In this document: positions 59,901-64,000 of the stretch, piece by piece | Numbering within the stretch: position 1 is the first letter of the stretch | How the letters are laid out: every line of letters begins with the position of its first letter | Assembly: GCA_033032175.1 (NCBI GenBank) | Contig: CM065308.1 | Location: 20,455,590 to 20,519,589 of the forward strand | From: Saturnia japonica | Taxonomy: Eukaryota > Arthropoda > Insecta > Lepidoptera > Saturniidae | Direction: 5' to 3' | DNA length: 64,000 nucleotides | Notes under the pieces: model-generated | Databases searched by the model: none | Told to the model about the DNA's origin: nothing | What the model saw: the letters and a program-made list of their open reading frames with translations, nothing else | Made by a program: the position numbers and the translations under genes

Positions 59901-60118
59901 ATAGGATATCGCCGACGACGACAAGTTTAACGACACTGGATGGTCAGAGGAAAACCAGCGCGGATAGCGTGTTTAACATATCTGGAAGAATTTTTGATGA
60001 GCAGCGTAGGTACAGTCATCAAAACGTTGGCAGCCAGGAGACGAAAAGCAAAGTTATATTGGAAAGCAGGTGGAAATCTACTGAGGACGCAAGACCTGGA
60101 CCTTCTTCGAGAGATTAG
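26757..60118 (+). CDS. GABA-B-R2: Metabotropic GABA-B receptor subunit 2 (15 exons, 5' end missing)
   Basis: This class C G-protein-coupled receptor subunit acts in the plasma membrane; GABA-B2 subunits pair with GABA-B1 and couple to Gi/o. Exons: 26757-26940, 27465-27608, 29126-29238, 32167-32329, 49168-49233, 50249-50425, 51084-51338, 53417-53477, 54427-54655, 55294-55429, 57009-57097, 57321-57510, 58063-58381, 58682-58911, 59210-60118. All internal borders are AG/GT and, from exon 2 on, phases join exactly to give 1,026 residues; exon 1 adds 61. The order is ligand-type domain, seven membrane helices, coiled coil and long tail. YAYKGLLL, AWETRNV and ALNDSKYIG are the hallmarks of the GABA-B2 branch. 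Signal peptide and start codon were not found. The R2 rather than R3 label rests on memory of fly and mammalian sequences. Confidence 0.9.
27465..27608 (+). CDS. GABA-B-R2: GABA-B-R2 exon 2, lobe 1
   Basis: Acceptor CCCAG, donor CAG|GTAAAC, 48 codons in phase 0. It reads CDPGVGVDRFFHALY and MVMLLGTACSEVTESIAK, then VPYWNIVQ. The cysteines and the CSEVTES turn match the family's lobe 1, where the corresponding segment of ligand-binding subunits contacts GABA. Confidence 0.9.
29126..29238 (+). CDS. GABA-B-R2: GABA-B-R2 exon 3, lobe 1
   Basis: Acceptor TTTATGCAG, donor ATCAG|GTATAA. It encodes VSFGSTSPALSDRSEFPLF, CRTVAPDSSHN and PARIAFIR. The S-T-SPALSD and RTVAPDSSHNPA stretches are classical GABA-B motifs. 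The last codon is split two plus one and completed by exon 4. Confidence 0.92.
29370..29615 (+). repeat. tRNA-derived SINE, copy 2
   Basis: Inside the receptor intron. The head has GGACCCGAGCGCGACTGCTA and box B-like GAGGTTCTGGGTTCGTTTCC. The body matches the copy at 7296, and the tail is GATACAGGTGCGATAGTATG then TTATGTTATG. Confidence 0.65.
30545..30850 (+). repeat. Dispersed repeat D, copy 3
   Basis: Aligned with the right two thirds of 16714-17180: TGATGAAATTTTGTACACGG, ATTAGAAATCGTACAGTAGA, AATAATAATGTTCAACCGAT. Intronic and noncoding. Confidence 0.5.
30873..31232 (+). mobile_element. Dispersed repeat T, copy 2
   Basis: Starts CAGCTTTTTACTAAATTCAT and ends GTGAGCGAAGCCGCGGGCAC then AGCTAATA, as at 19090-19586 but with an internal deletion. 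A TATATA run of about 20 bases follows at 31237. Confidence 0.6.
32167..32329 (+). CDS. GABA-B-R2: GABA-B-R2 exon 4, lobe 2 start
   Basis: Acceptor CATTTGCAG, donor AAAG|GTAACC. It encodes FGWDTVTAFSQNEEVYSLAV, NELVTQLEAANITCAASITF and AETDFKEQLQQLK. FGWxTVxxxSQ and NITC are family motifs. The intron that follows is 16.8 kb and filled with transposable elements. Confidence 0.92.
32520..33632 (-). pseudogene. Degraded mariner transposase remnant
   Basis: On the minus strand the upper end reads TAGGTCCTTACATATGAAAT, very like the end of the better-preserved mariner at 55661. A start at about 33415 is followed by scraps in three frames: CDEKWILYGNRKC near 32950-32990 (first catalytic aspartate), GVIHYSF-like residues, LLLQDNADP near 32650 and further pieces. 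Frameshifts and stops are many. It is an old copy lying in the long receptor intron, with no coding function left. The lower boundary is uncertain. Confidence 0.65.
33683..35640 (-). mobile_element. Jockey-type LINE, 5'-truncated, broken ORF2 and 3' UTR
   Basis: Reading down the minus strand: GNYRPISVLLSICKIFEKIM near 35560, a VFYDLSKAFN-like block near 35370, GVPQGSILG near 35190, FADDTSLIFQ near 35090 and FLGITLDAKLQWSPHIKTM near 34860. RAIYDMGTTRIIEE ends in a stop at 34601. The order and motifs are those of a jockey-clade reverse transcriptase. The carboxy end, FYNKLPKHISDLLDN and VADYVNDGDVWM, resumes below 34085, after an insertion. The 3' end (33683-33880) carries the CCACCGGTTCGGAAATCATC motif and AATAAAAGA shared with fragments at 13271, 22835 and 35715. 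Endonuclease and ORF1 are absent. Confidence 0.7.
34085..34425. repeat. Insertion inside the LINE, with C15 run
   Basis: About 330 bases separate two parts of the LINE ORF2. It contains a run of 15 C at 34115-34129, a GC-rich part (GGAGGAAGAGCGAGACAACA, GGAGCGCAGCCGAGGGTGAG) and an AT-rich end. Neither terminal repeats nor coding potential were recognised. It could be a SINE-like or LTR scrap. Confidence 0.4.
35715..35862 (+). mobile_element. Jockey-type LINE 3' end fragment
   Basis: GACCAAGTTTCATGTTGGCT, TTTTCCGAACCGGTAGTAGT, TTTTGACCTTCATAAGTGCC and CTTAGGGCCTAAAATGAATA repeat the 3' end of the neighbouring LINE, but in opposite orientation. A 3'-only insertion. Confidence 0.6.
36043..36440 (-). 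mobile_element. Retroelement coding scrap with G15 run
   Basis: On the minus strand near 36330-36250 it encodes YAVVVVARGVPAKTLYNLLK, then DLGLSRTAVSSILERYLKQ, before a stop. I recall a GVPAKSLYNLLKDLGLSR block from lepidopteran element proteins but cannot name the family. A run of 15 G at 36043-36057 lies at its downstream end. Intronic, inactive. Confidence 0.4.
36850..37176. mobile_element. MITE with 13-bp terminal inverted repeats
   Basis: TAGGGTTGCCAAC at 36850-36862 is matched exactly by GTTGGCAACCCTA at 37164-37176. The 327-base element is AT-rich and noncoding. Flanks share only AC outside each end, so the target-site duplication is unclear; the ends look like those of hAT-type elements. 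Confidence 0.65.
37800..37925. repeat. Dispersed repeat S, copy 1
   Basis: GGGCCTGACAGCGGTGACCG and GGATTGTACTTACCATCAAA followed by GACAGTACCGTCAAT match 62130-62235 (GGGGCCGGCATGAAAGCGGC, TGTGCTTACCATCAGGGGCA, GTACCGCCAAT). Probably a SINE or LINE end widespread in this genome. Confidence 0.5.
38430..38610 (-). mobile_element. LINE reverse transcriptase C-terminal scrap
   Basis: The minus strand encodes ASLRNRIRNEEIRSKT, and in another frame VNDIDLRIARIKWQWVWH. These match the SLRDRIRNxEI and RIARLKxQW pieces of the LINE tail at 17700. A frameshift lies between them. Surrounding frames at 38208-38495 are shadows. Confidence 0.5.
39360..39915. repeat. Inverted repeat with 26-base perfect arms
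   Basis: CCATTTCTTTATTTTCTCGA followed by TGACAG at 39377-39402 pairs perfectly with CTGTCATCGAGAAAATAAAG followed by AAATGG at 39874-39899. Pairing extends outward through TATACYATTT with one mismatch. Spacer about 470 bases. A 65-codon minus-strand frame covers the right arm. It may be a foldback element or an inverted duplication. Confidence 0.65.
40668..40711. repeat. TATC microsatellite at retrotransposon border
   Basis: Units of CTATCTAT and ATATCTATC lead into TATATA at 40711. The same kind of sequence continues right after the 3' LTR (TATATATATATCTATATC), so the retrotransposon landed inside this microsatellite. Confidence 0.8.
40712..40987 (+). repeat. 5' LTR of the Gypsy element
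   Basis: Begins TGTTAGGGATTACAAAATAT and ends CATCTGCGACA. The gag start codon at 40934 and the first 18 codons lie within it. Matches 45633-45908 with ten differences. Confidence 0.9.
40934..43096 (+). CDS. Gypsy gag-pol, first part (gag, protease, reverse transcriptase)
   Basis: The 720-residue frame starts with ATG inside the LTR. A capsid-like region precedes two zinc knuckles, CHYCNKIDHLKRHC near residue 295 and CTYCRKLGHSESTC near residue 339, both of the CX2CX4HX4C type. The aspartic protease motif DSGS is at residue 399. The reverse transcriptase has LCIDYRELN, SLDMASGFHQI, MPFGLCNAPSVYQ and the catalytic YMDD near residue 713. A premature TGA at 43094-43096 ends the frame right after YMDDVLVY, so no full enzyme can be made. 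Gag and pol share one frame here, with no separate pol start. Confidence 0.88.
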   Translation: MADASSEYIEANLFPSATAAVGSLPKSPCEPTATSATQNQGYFTSEYEAQENIPAGSSTLRNDELGAPPSELWATFFQNMMAGFQNSNQKSSTSAAELRKLKASEIYLPPYDPDQCQFTAAQWCEEIEPHKNNNSWTDYETRNAVFTHLQGRPKKWAACSYTLCKTWEELKKRLNRQFVTTRMFYDMFHDMVVYKSDQATTYIEYSTNKLALIDRLGTGWGESNKIEVVISGITDIQVRTDMFKNTPTNFVALDRHLSTYPNIKNLKRYFDKTQNEHDFSFQRLKISDKPTERRCHYCNKIDHLKRHCLLLRKNNKNESTTLINTYSDKSNDKTVIVQCTYCRKLGHSESTCFTKQRTDKSKDFKETKLQTKSVNICSPSNDSLIEIRVGDYILLALIDSGSEYSLIKKEIADSLPDRKEISFTRLSGISPVPCFSFRKITTHAEFDGFHTEVTFVTVDSHLLTHDVILGREIFKTPGLVFTLNSNGAKIERDLSVNMCVVQNKTRAEFENINTDLIDQCDIDRLKSILDKHKDNFASGNSNSTVSTGEMQIKLKNPDKIVQRHPYRLAPSKRVVMRQIIADLESKGIIRESSSPFSSPALLVKKKDGTDRLCIDYRELNSNTVRNSYPLPLILEQIDSLGQASYFSSLDMASGFHQILMSSQSDIEKTTFVTPDGVWEYLKMPFGLCNAPSVYQRAINKTLKGLKDKIALVYMDDVLVY
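43097..45144 (+). pseudogene. Gypsy pol, second part (RNase H, integrase), broken
   Basis: After the first stop the sequence continues with the end of the reverse transcriptase (LGYVVSDNTIKTTPEKV) and RNase H (LHTDASLIGYGAILFQ, YHSYE). A stop at 43637, a frameshift near 43770 and a stop at 44221 follow. Integrase has an HHCC-type region with FHEELKHLGWD and CLPC, then catalytic residues in HIDTTGKLTG, IISDQGSSFTG and ANGQVERI. Stops at 44605 and 44680 follow, then an intact 141-codon tail (44719-45144) with KGDLVLVQ and SWPCKITKVCPNERYLVEPL. Inactive. Confidence 0.85.
45385..45563 (+). repeat. Array of five small hairpins in Gypsy 3' region
   Basis: Units of the form GAAAG(C/T), about six to eleven bases, then CGCTTTG start at 45385, 45418, 45451, 45492 and 45542. 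Each can fold as a short AAAGC/GCTTT stem. First spacings are 33 and 33 bases, then 41 and 50. It lies between the end of pol and the 3' LTR, outside any coding frame. Confidence 0.7.
45633..45908 (+). repeat. 3' LTR of the Gypsy element
   Basis: TGTTAAGGATTACAAAATAT to CATCTGCGACA. The LTR copy of the gag start opens a short frame that runs into the flanking TATATC repeat. The bases just before it (GCATAATGGCCG) are not a clear polypurine tract. Confidence 0.9.
45950..46592 (+). mobile_element. Helitron-like nonautonomous element, copy 3
   Basis: It starts CTATACTTATAGTAAAGCGG, then AAAAGTTTTTTTGTTTGTTT, and ends ACGGGTGAAACCTTGGTGCA then CAGCTAGT. Same kind of ends as 12278-13013 but a different interior. 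Its 5' end adjoins the microsatellite split by the Gypsy insertion. Confidence 0.5.
46815..47010 (+). mobile_element. Helitron-like fragment
   Basis: ATCCTACTAATATTATAAAT, GTGAAAGTTTATATACTTAT and TTACTCATTCACGCAAAAAT are a common lepidopteran element start; the end near ACGTAGACTAACTTGCGGGC is decayed. Confidence 0.5.
47994..48247 (-). mobile_element. Helitron-like element with internal deletion
   Basis: On the plus strand CGAGCTGTCCCTCGCAACTT at the left and TTTAGCTTTTAATATTAAGT at the right; the middle AATGGAAGCTGTCAAAAGGA, TTTTGCAACATTTTTCATTG matches copy 1. Most of the interior is lost. Confidence 0.55.
48497..49003. mobile_element. MITE with 24-bp terminal inverted repeats and TA flanks
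   Basis: CCGCCGTTTTCAATAACCTA at 48497 is matched in inverse by TAGATTATTGAAAACAGCCG ending at 49003, and TA stands outside each end. Inner copies of the TTTCAATAA-TATCTA theme occur near 48577 and 48815. The 507-base element has no transposase. TA flanks suggest mobilisation by a Tc1/mariner-type enzyme. It ends 164 bases before receptor exon 5. Confidence 0.7.
49168..49233 (+). CDS. GABA-B-R2: GABA-B-R2 exon 5, small lobe 2 exon
   Basis: Only 22 codons, phase 0 at both ends: acceptor TTTCTAG, donor GAG|GTGAGT. It reads DTRIIIGSFSQDMIPKIFCE. RIIIGSFSQ and IFCEA across the next joint are strong family motifs. It is isolated 16.8 kb from the previous exon, so it is easily missed by gene finders. 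Confidence 0.9.
49604..49772 (+). repeat. Dispersed repeat E, copy 2
   Basis: Matches 8995-9185: CACTCCCACAATTAAGACAA, AGCCGTTTAGGCTACAGAGC, ATAACCTTCCTTTTTCGCTG. Intronic. Confidence 0.6.
50249..50425 (+). CDS. GABA-B-R2: GABA-B-R2 exon 6, lobe 2
   Basis: Acceptor GATCGCAG, donor GCTG|GTGAGT, 59 codons. It starts AFRLGMFGAEYAWLVAG and continues with ALEGLVTVTAYRGIVGD. The linker between AWLVAG and the PCSKAQLARALEGL helix is short and lacks the double tryptophan that I expect in this loop in other GABA-B subunits. Confidence 0.88.
50845..50960 (+). repeat. Dispersed SINE-like repeat, copy 1
   Basis: GTCCGCCTGAAGGTAAGAGG, TTACCGCGCC, ACGCTTGCAACACTGAAAGC and GTGCGCGTTGCCGACCC parallel the copy at 53725 (CCCGCCTGATGGTAAACGGC, CATTGCCGACC). 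Intronic. Confidence 0.5.
51084..51338 (+). CDS. GABA-B-R2: GABA-B-R2 exon 7, end of lobe 2
   Basis: Acceptor TTTACAG, donor TCG|GTACGT, 85 codons. Reads PMSPYAPQTYDAVWAIALAL, then HFDYNRKDMAEEFMNQL and LSFLGIS. YAPQTYDAVWAIALAL and FDYxRxDMAxEF are family motifs. The middle is a charged, glutamine-rich insertion. Confidence 0.92.
51475..51855 (-). mobile_element. Dispersed repeat T, copy 3
   Basis: On the plus strand it begins CTAGCTGTGCCCGTGGTTTC and ACTCACGTGG, then GCCATTTAAGCGCCCGAATT, and ends near CATATGCAATTAGTAAAAGC, the inverse of copies at 19090 and 30873. Confidence 0.6.
53417..53477 (+). CDS. GABA-B-R2: GABA-B-R2 exon 8, lobe hinge
   Basis: A 61-base exon: acceptor TTTACAG, donor CAAG|GTATAT. 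Reads GPVSFNGADRIGTSAFYQIQ, the G-x-V-x-F-x-G-x-R-x-G-T signature of the end of the extracellular domain. One base is left over and joins exon 9. Confidence 0.9.
53725..53960 (+). repeat. Dispersed SINE-like repeat, copy 2
   Basis: AAGGTGGCAAACAAGCATAT, GACCCGCCTGATGGTAAACG and CGCATTGCCGACCTTGAACT are widespread lepidopteran repeat phrases. A partial repeat of its CTCTGGAAACC-CTCAC segment follows at about 54010. Confidence 0.5.
54100..54235 (+). repeat. tRNA-derived SINE of a second family
   Basis: CCTCGTGGCGCAGTGGTAGT is a box A-like head and GGTTGCGGGTTCGATCTCCG a box B. A TCAGTCAGTCAG run precedes it and CTGGGTGTTAAACATCTATA with TATGTATGTATA follows. The tRNA-like secondary structure is not complete, so it is a SINE head, not a tRNA gene. 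Confidence 0.65.
54427..54655 (+). CDS. GABA-B-R2: GABA-B-R2 exon 9, stalk and transmembrane helix 1
   Basis: Acceptor TTTATAG, donor AGAAG|GTATTC. Reads GGKPRIVALYIHGRAMECVE, then VWAPARLAVAVLAAAGVALA and LSFLAFNLHYSK. The last part is helix 1; FLAFNLHY is its usual inner end. The stalk holds two close cysteines in ECVECTRPQW and a helix 1 very rich in alanine. Confidence 0.92.
55294..55429 (+). CDS. GABA-B-R2: GABA-B-R2 exon 10, transmembrane helix 2
   Basis: Acceptor TTTCAG, donor CATC|GTAAGT. Reads SIKLSSPRLNNMTLIGCVLV and YTAVALLGVDNATLP. IKLSSPxLNN is intracellular loop 1 of GABA-B subunits. The exon ends FSAMCI just before helix 3. Confidence 0.93.
55661..56899 (+). mobile_element. 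Mariner element, near full length
   Basis: TA at 55659 and at 56900 flank the element. The left end ATAGGTCTTTACCTATGAAA followed by TTGCAGTT pairs with the right end AACGGCAATTTCATAAGTAT followed by GACCTAA. At 1,239 bases it has the usual mariner length. It lies in the intron before receptor exon 11, in the same orientation as the gene. Confidence 0.88.
55852..56824 (+). pseudogene. Mariner transposase (cecropia/Hsmar1-like), broken
   Basis: From ATG at 55852 the frame gives an N-terminal helix-turn-helix region (AAQAARNINDVYGANTTN) and a linker QIGKVKKLDKWVPHELIDRQ that closely resembles human SETMAR/Hsmar1-type transposases. The catalytic aspartates are in VTCDEKWILFNNRKRSASW, LLHDNARPHTAQQ and PTPDLVPTDYYFFQNLDNS, the D,D34D pattern. 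A stop at 56374-56376, a stop at 56638-56640 and frame changes near 56640-56670 inactivate it. DNA-cutting transposase in living relatives. Confidence 0.88.
57009..57097 (+). CDS. GABA-B-R2: GABA-B-R2 exon 11, transmembrane helix 3
   Basis: Acceptor TTTTTTAG, donor ATCAG|GTGAAT. Reads RVYILSAGFSLAFGSMFAKT, then YRVHRIFI. SLAFGSMFAKTYRVHRIF is the conserved end of helix 3. The mariner at 55661-56899 occupies the intron before it. Confidence 0.93.
57321..57510 (+). CDS. GABA-B-R2: GABA-B-R2 exon 12, transmembrane helix 4 and loop
   Basis: Acceptor TTTCCCCAG, donor CAG|GTCAGA. Reads PLIFLVCALLLIDGMIVTLW, then DPMERHLKNLTIEISATDRG. The LLLID core and DPMERH are typical. NLT is a possible N-glycosylation site in the extracellular loop. 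Confidence 0.93.
58063..58381 (+). CDS. GABA-B-R2: GABA-B-R2 exon 13, transmembrane helices 5-7
   Basis: Acceptor ATTACAG, donor AATA|GTAAGT. Reads GWLCVLYAYKGLLLIVGVYM, AWETRNVKISALNDSKYIGI, SVYSVVITSASVVVIGTI and TLAYITITSLILITTTSTLC. AWETRNV and ALNDSKYIG match GABA-B2 more than GABA-B1, and this exon is the best basis for the subunit call. Confidence 0.95.
58682..58911 (+). CDS. GABA-B-R2: GABA-B-R2 exon 14, coiled coil
   Basis: Acceptor TTTTAAG, donor CGT|GTAAGT. Reads SLGLRLECNTRRFVTDETQE, then VYKREVAALDKEIGRLEKLL. The heptad pattern gives a short coiled coil, the region through which GABA-B1 and GABA-B2 subunits pair in mammals. Confidence 0.92.
59210..60118 (+). CDS. GABA-B-R2: GABA-B-R2 exon 15, cytoplasmic tail and stop
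   Basis: Acceptor TACTTGCAG; 302 codons, then TAG at 60116-60118. The tail is basic, serine-rich and mostly disordered in look. It holds RTPSISGGLPM, LLSVLPPVIPRASWPSAE, KSFFGSRPSSRKAST, ETKVNFVLP and RIKGSPRFPHRISP. These blocks resemble the tail of the fly subunit as I remember it, so they are probably conserved binding motifs. Long tails of this type are normal in insect subunit 2. Confidence 0.92.
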   Translation, partial: TELNIVEEESRTMDSDRRTPSISGGLPMLLLSVLPPVIPRASWPSAEAFRGRNSVSFSSQPRLNYRKSQPAIDLYNLCLNKRDEQPSFLRRLKSFFGSRPSSRKASTMSIADPTGQSIAAALKMHVGMIAGLVPGNRKHSMVLSCNTLHVPHPELKLRRESYAKSGPIIRVTDDEPSCSNYASEVSLSSGTQKYIAEPETKVNFVLPETHRKSMSYQNSSERIKGSPRFPHRISPTTTSLTTLDGQRKTSADSVFNISGRIFDEQRRYSHQNVGSQETKSKVILESRWKSTEDARPGPSSRD

Positions 60119-60735
60119 TGTAAATAGTTGTAAGTCTTGTGTATCAAACAAGGATGGTAGATAATGGCCCAATCAGGGACCCTATTCCCTACTCCTGACC
60201 CCTGTAGACCTTTTTTCTTGGTGAACGAAATAACAGGGGCCCTGATCGATATTGACAAGTTGGTAATGTTGCGTACCAGGATAATGTTTACCTGGTACAT
60301 GGTACAAAGACCATTAAACCTGGTACGTCTACCATCCCTGGTACCAAACGTAGATAATATAGGATTTGTGTAGAAATCTTAAATAATAGTAAACTGTAAC
60401 TGTTATTATAATTATGTATAATTCTATGCATTATATCCGGAAATATTTGAGCAGGCCGACATGTCAGCTTGACCTCAGTGGTCGTCGATGTTGTTGAATT
60501 GCTCTGTACTTACGATTAAAAAAAACTCATTTAAATCTTTTATTTATTTTTACAGGGGCTTTTGACAACAGCCATACTATATTTAAAATACTTTCTTGTA
60601 AATTAATACATAATTATGCTCAAATTAGTTTAAATTTTGGCACTAATGTACAAAGTTTCAATTGATTTATAAATCTTGTAATTTTAGAATTAGAAATTGA
60701 AACAAAAAGCAATAAATATCAATACTAATAAAATA
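60119..60735 (+). other. Probable 3' UTR of GABA-B-R2
   Basis: AT-rich sequence after the receptor stop. The first clear AATAAA is at 60711-60716, giving a UTR of about 600 bases. Four copies of an 8-base motif, CCTGGTAC or its inverse, cluster at 60273-60344. The short frames here have no domain. Confidence 0.5.
60711..60716 (+). terminator. Candidate poly(A) signal
   Basis: AATAAA is the canonical cleavage and polyadenylation signal and is the first one after the receptor stop codon. Other signals further right are possible. Confidence 0.4.
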
Positions 60736-60901
60736 TGTACTAAAATATAATTATAGAAAAGATATGTCGAATTATTTTAACGTTAAGTCTAAACAGTTTT
60801 CATGTATTTTGAAGTGATAACTTCTTTTGGGAGGGTAAACCGCTTCGTAACGTAACGTGTTACGGTGCCATTAATAGTAGCATAGTTTCAGTTAAGCCTA
60901 A

Positions 60902-61010
60902 CAACACGCTCGTAGCCTAGCGGTCGTAAGCGTGACTTCTATGGCTGAAGTTCTAGGTTGGAATCTTCGCCGGCTCCCCTTTCTCTCCTTCGTTTGTTTT
61001 TTTTTTTTGG
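60902..61010 (+). repeat. tRNA-like SINE head with T-run
   Basis: GTAGCCTAGCGGTCGTAAGC resembles box A and GTTCTAGGTTGGAATCTTCG resembles box B; a pol III type terminator of ten T follows at about 60998. The acceptor stem is not present as such. Confidence 0.45.
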
Positions 61011-63769
61011 ATTAGTTTAAGTTATTACTTCTATCAAGCGTCCCAAGACGCACAATTATTTCTTTTAGTTGTAACTATTTTTAAAGTTATATTTTAAACA
61101 GATTTAAAAAAAAGACGGAGGATACTCAATTTAAATGTATATATTTTTTAAATTATGGATGTTCAGCCATAACTTCTTTGGGTGATTATTATTTTTATTG
61201 GATGTGTGGATGGATGGTAGGATGGTCCCATTTTAATTTCATTCTTCCAGGAAACTCTTCAAAATCATTGAAGTCAGTTTGCTTTTTTATTAATAAATGT
61301 CTTGTTCTGTAATAATATTTCACACCAACGGCTCAAAAATACTACTCTTAAATCATTATTACGGTATTTCCATAATTTTTTATTTATTTTAATGCATTAA
61401 AATAAAAATATGTATTATAAAAATAGCCTTAGTTTATGTATGATTGTGAATATAGTGTAGAATTATAATAATTGTTTATAATACGGTTAAAAAGGTATAT
61501 ACACCAATGAATTGTATCTATAGAATATTAGATGGCCATTGTGCACTTTTCGATATATTTTTCCATTGTGGCTATTAAAATTTTATTCCAAAAAATATTA
61601 TATACGGATAACTGAATTGTGCTAATCTAAAAACAAGTAACTCATAACCGCAAAGGGTACGAGTTTCAAGGTAAAAAGGAACTATCTAGCGAACGACGAT
61701 AACTATTTTTTTAAACCGAATTTGTACTAAGTCATGTCTAAAAAGATCACTAAATATAGAATATTTATTACTAAGTATTTTGTTATAGCGGATTTTTGTC
61801 TTCGAAGAGAGTGATGAGACGCTTCGCAAAACTGTATATTAAATACTTCCTAGTAGGAATGAACGTTAATATAAAAAACGATGTTAATATCGGTAAGTCG
61901 ACATCGATTTTCAATAAATATCGAAATCAAACTTCTTTTTTTTTTAAAGAAAGTCCTCGTATCCCTATGACATATTGAGCCCTTGTTATTTCTACTCTTG
62001 TTTTTGTCATACTTCATTCATTGTCAAACACTTATCACTAGTTTAATCACCCCAAATTAATTTCACTGCACAGATTAAAATTCTTACAATTAGGTTAGTT
62101 CAGTGTTCCCTCCTTCTTATGACATAGGGGCCGGCATGAAAGCGGCGACAGCCGATGGATTTAGATCTGTCGGTGATCACCATTGTATTTGGATTGTGCT
62201 GTGCTTACCATCAGGGGCAGTACCGCCAATGTTCCGAGCTATTATTAAAAAAAGATACATTTTTTTTCAGTTTACTTGCAAATGGTATACGAGATTAGTA
62301 AAACATATTTGTTTTGCAACTTAAGTGGTCTAGGCTACCTTTGTTTTTGGTGCTATCTCTACCGTTGAAGACCATTTTTTAGTTATACTTACGTAGGTTA
62401 ATCAACTAATGTACTCATACTTCGGAGAGATCACTTTAAAAAAAAAAGTATTTTACTTTTTGTTTAAATTGATCAAAGGCTCTATATATAAAAGAGTTTT
62501 GCTTTATTACTATTCTGTATTACACACAATAAACTATATAATGCCCGCCTTGTTCAATAGTAAAAATTAACAGAAGTGACAAGTAAAAGTTTAAAAGTTT
62601 TAAAGCAATAATTTTTGAGAACATAATCAAGCTTCCCTTTGTGCCTAATAATCATAGATACACTTGTGATATTACTTTTTATATGATTATAAGTATAGTA
62701 GGGCATCAAAAGTGAGTAGTGGATTGACCCACGTTTCTGTTTATCTTTTGTTCATAATATCGATATATTTTTTAGGGAAATTTTCAAGCTAAACATCGAT
62801 ATTTCGAAAACACTGATAAATATCGAGCATCCCTACTTCTTAGATATTAATGATTTTTTATGATTTATATTCCTGAAGTTTCTTCATGTGAGACTTTCAG
62901 AGTAATAAAACTCCTTGTTTTATGTAGGTACTGAATATATGAAAGATATATCAATTAGAAAAATGTATAATAAGTTTTGGTAGATAAATGATTGAGTCTA
63001 ATAGTGGAAAATCAATCTAATTTTGTGCAGCTTTGCGTCTTCGGCAACTACTAGTACCAACCAACTCTTCGAAAATCCGGTATATGTACTTACTTATTTT
63101 CAATGTTGGTAACACTATCAGTTTTATTTTTATTTTAGTTTTATGCGTATGTAGGCATTTTCGCCAATGTCAAGTGTGACAATGACAAGTTCTAGAATTT
63201 ACTTGACAAATGATTGGCGCACTGTAGAAAGAAAGCCTGTCGGTTACCCTGTGAAGGAAAACTTCGGGAAGAAACCTGAACGCTTAAGAAATGTTTTTGT
63301 AACACCACAACAGTGGGAAGTTTAAAATACTCATTTAGGTAAATATTTAAAAATATTTGTAGGTGTGAAGAGGATAACTTACTTGTCCAAAATATTTATA
63401 AAAATGTTTTTAAAATGAAAATACAAAAAAGTGTTTCCTGAAGTGTTCAAACTTGTAGAAAAAATGCCACATATGTTAACACCTAGTCAATTTCATGTTT
63501 AGTATAATAATAAAATGACAACTAAAAATTATCGTTTCATTTATTTCTATTTTCTTTCCTGGTAGAGACCAGGAGTATCATCCCTATCTATGAAAAAGTG
63601 TCTGTAGAAAAGCGTCGAATTAGGGTGGCACCACGGTAGCAAGTGTGTAAATTTTCAAAAATAACACCAAAACTGATTATATTTTAATTTTCGCCCAATT
63701 GGAGAACTGTTCACTTCACAAACTTTTCCCATTGTTATAATTTCTTTTTTTACAACAGTAAAAATAAAT
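61011..63769. other. Gene-free AT-rich flank
   Basis: No supported gene. Dispersed repeat S, copy 2, lies at about 62095-62250. Near 63230-63290 a GTGAAGGAAAACTTCGGGAA then GAAACCTGA phrase recalls a common lepidopteran repeat. The rest has only short chance frames. Confidence 0.5.
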
Positions 63770-63875
63770 AAAATCACGAAAAAGTAACGTTCCCTCTTGC
63801 CACACTAGCGCCACTTTGGTGGGTTATTGAGTTGTAATGTTGCTACGTACAGCTTCAACTTGTCCCCATATTTAT
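63770..63875 (+). repeat. Dispersed repeat F, copy 2
   Basis: AACGTTCCCTCTTGCCACAC, TAGCGCCACTTTGGTGGGTT and ATTGAGTTGTAATGTTGCTA match 14662-14755. Class unknown. Confidence 0.55.
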
Positions 63876-64000
63876 AATGGTTCTCTTTACCTCCTCCATA
63901 ATTTTCCCAAGCTAGTGTTCCTGTAATTTTGATCTCAATAATAGGAACCTCTTTATTAACAAACTCAATTACAACACATGTTAAAAAACCATTTCATTTA

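Noticed and set aside
1..64000. CRISPR array or prokaryotic operon
   Set aside because: Introns, SINEs, LINEs, mariner and a metazoan receptor show the DNA to be insect; the hairpin arrays lack constant repeats with unique spacers.

Overview
This window looks like nuclear DNA of an insect, most likely a moth or butterfly. It is AT-rich and has long introns. It is crowded with repeat types I associate with Lepidoptera: tRNA-derived SINEs, Helitron-like elements that start near TACTAATATTATAAAG, LINE carboxy-terminal scraps and mariner elements. There is no sign of bacterial gene packing. All assignments were made by eye; no search was run.

One host gene is clearly supported. From 26757 to 60118 on the + strand, 15 exons with AG/GT borders encode about 1,087 residues of a metabotropic GABA-B receptor, closest in type to subunit 2. 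They run from the extracellular Venus-flytrap domain through seven membrane helices and a coiled coil to a 300-residue cytoplasmic tail. The exon carrying the start codon and signal peptide was not found. The joint between the first two visible exons is out of phase, so a microexon is probably missing. The largest intron (32330-49167) is swollen by a mariner remnant, a LINE, a complete but broken Ty3/Gypsy LTR retrotransposon (40712-45908), Helitron-like pieces and two MITE-like elements. A nearly full-length mariner (55661-56899) sits in a later intron.

Layout: 1-1500 is a GC-rich, highly structured repeat region containing an 11-member array of stem-loops whose stems show compensatory base changes. 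1500-26750 is intergenic or 5' intronic DNA with repeats and no certain gene. 26757-60118 is the receptor gene. 60119 to about 60735 is its probable 3' untranslated region. 60740-64000 is AT-rich flank with SINE and dispersed-repeat pieces.

The most unusual signals are the covarying stem-loop array near the left end, the Gypsy gag reading frame that starts inside the LTR, a second array of small hairpins in the 3' part of the same retroelement, a CpG-rich spot with Grainyhead-like motifs at 18.6 kb, and an inverted repeat at 18.75 kb. No tRNA, rRNA or CRISPR feature was seen.
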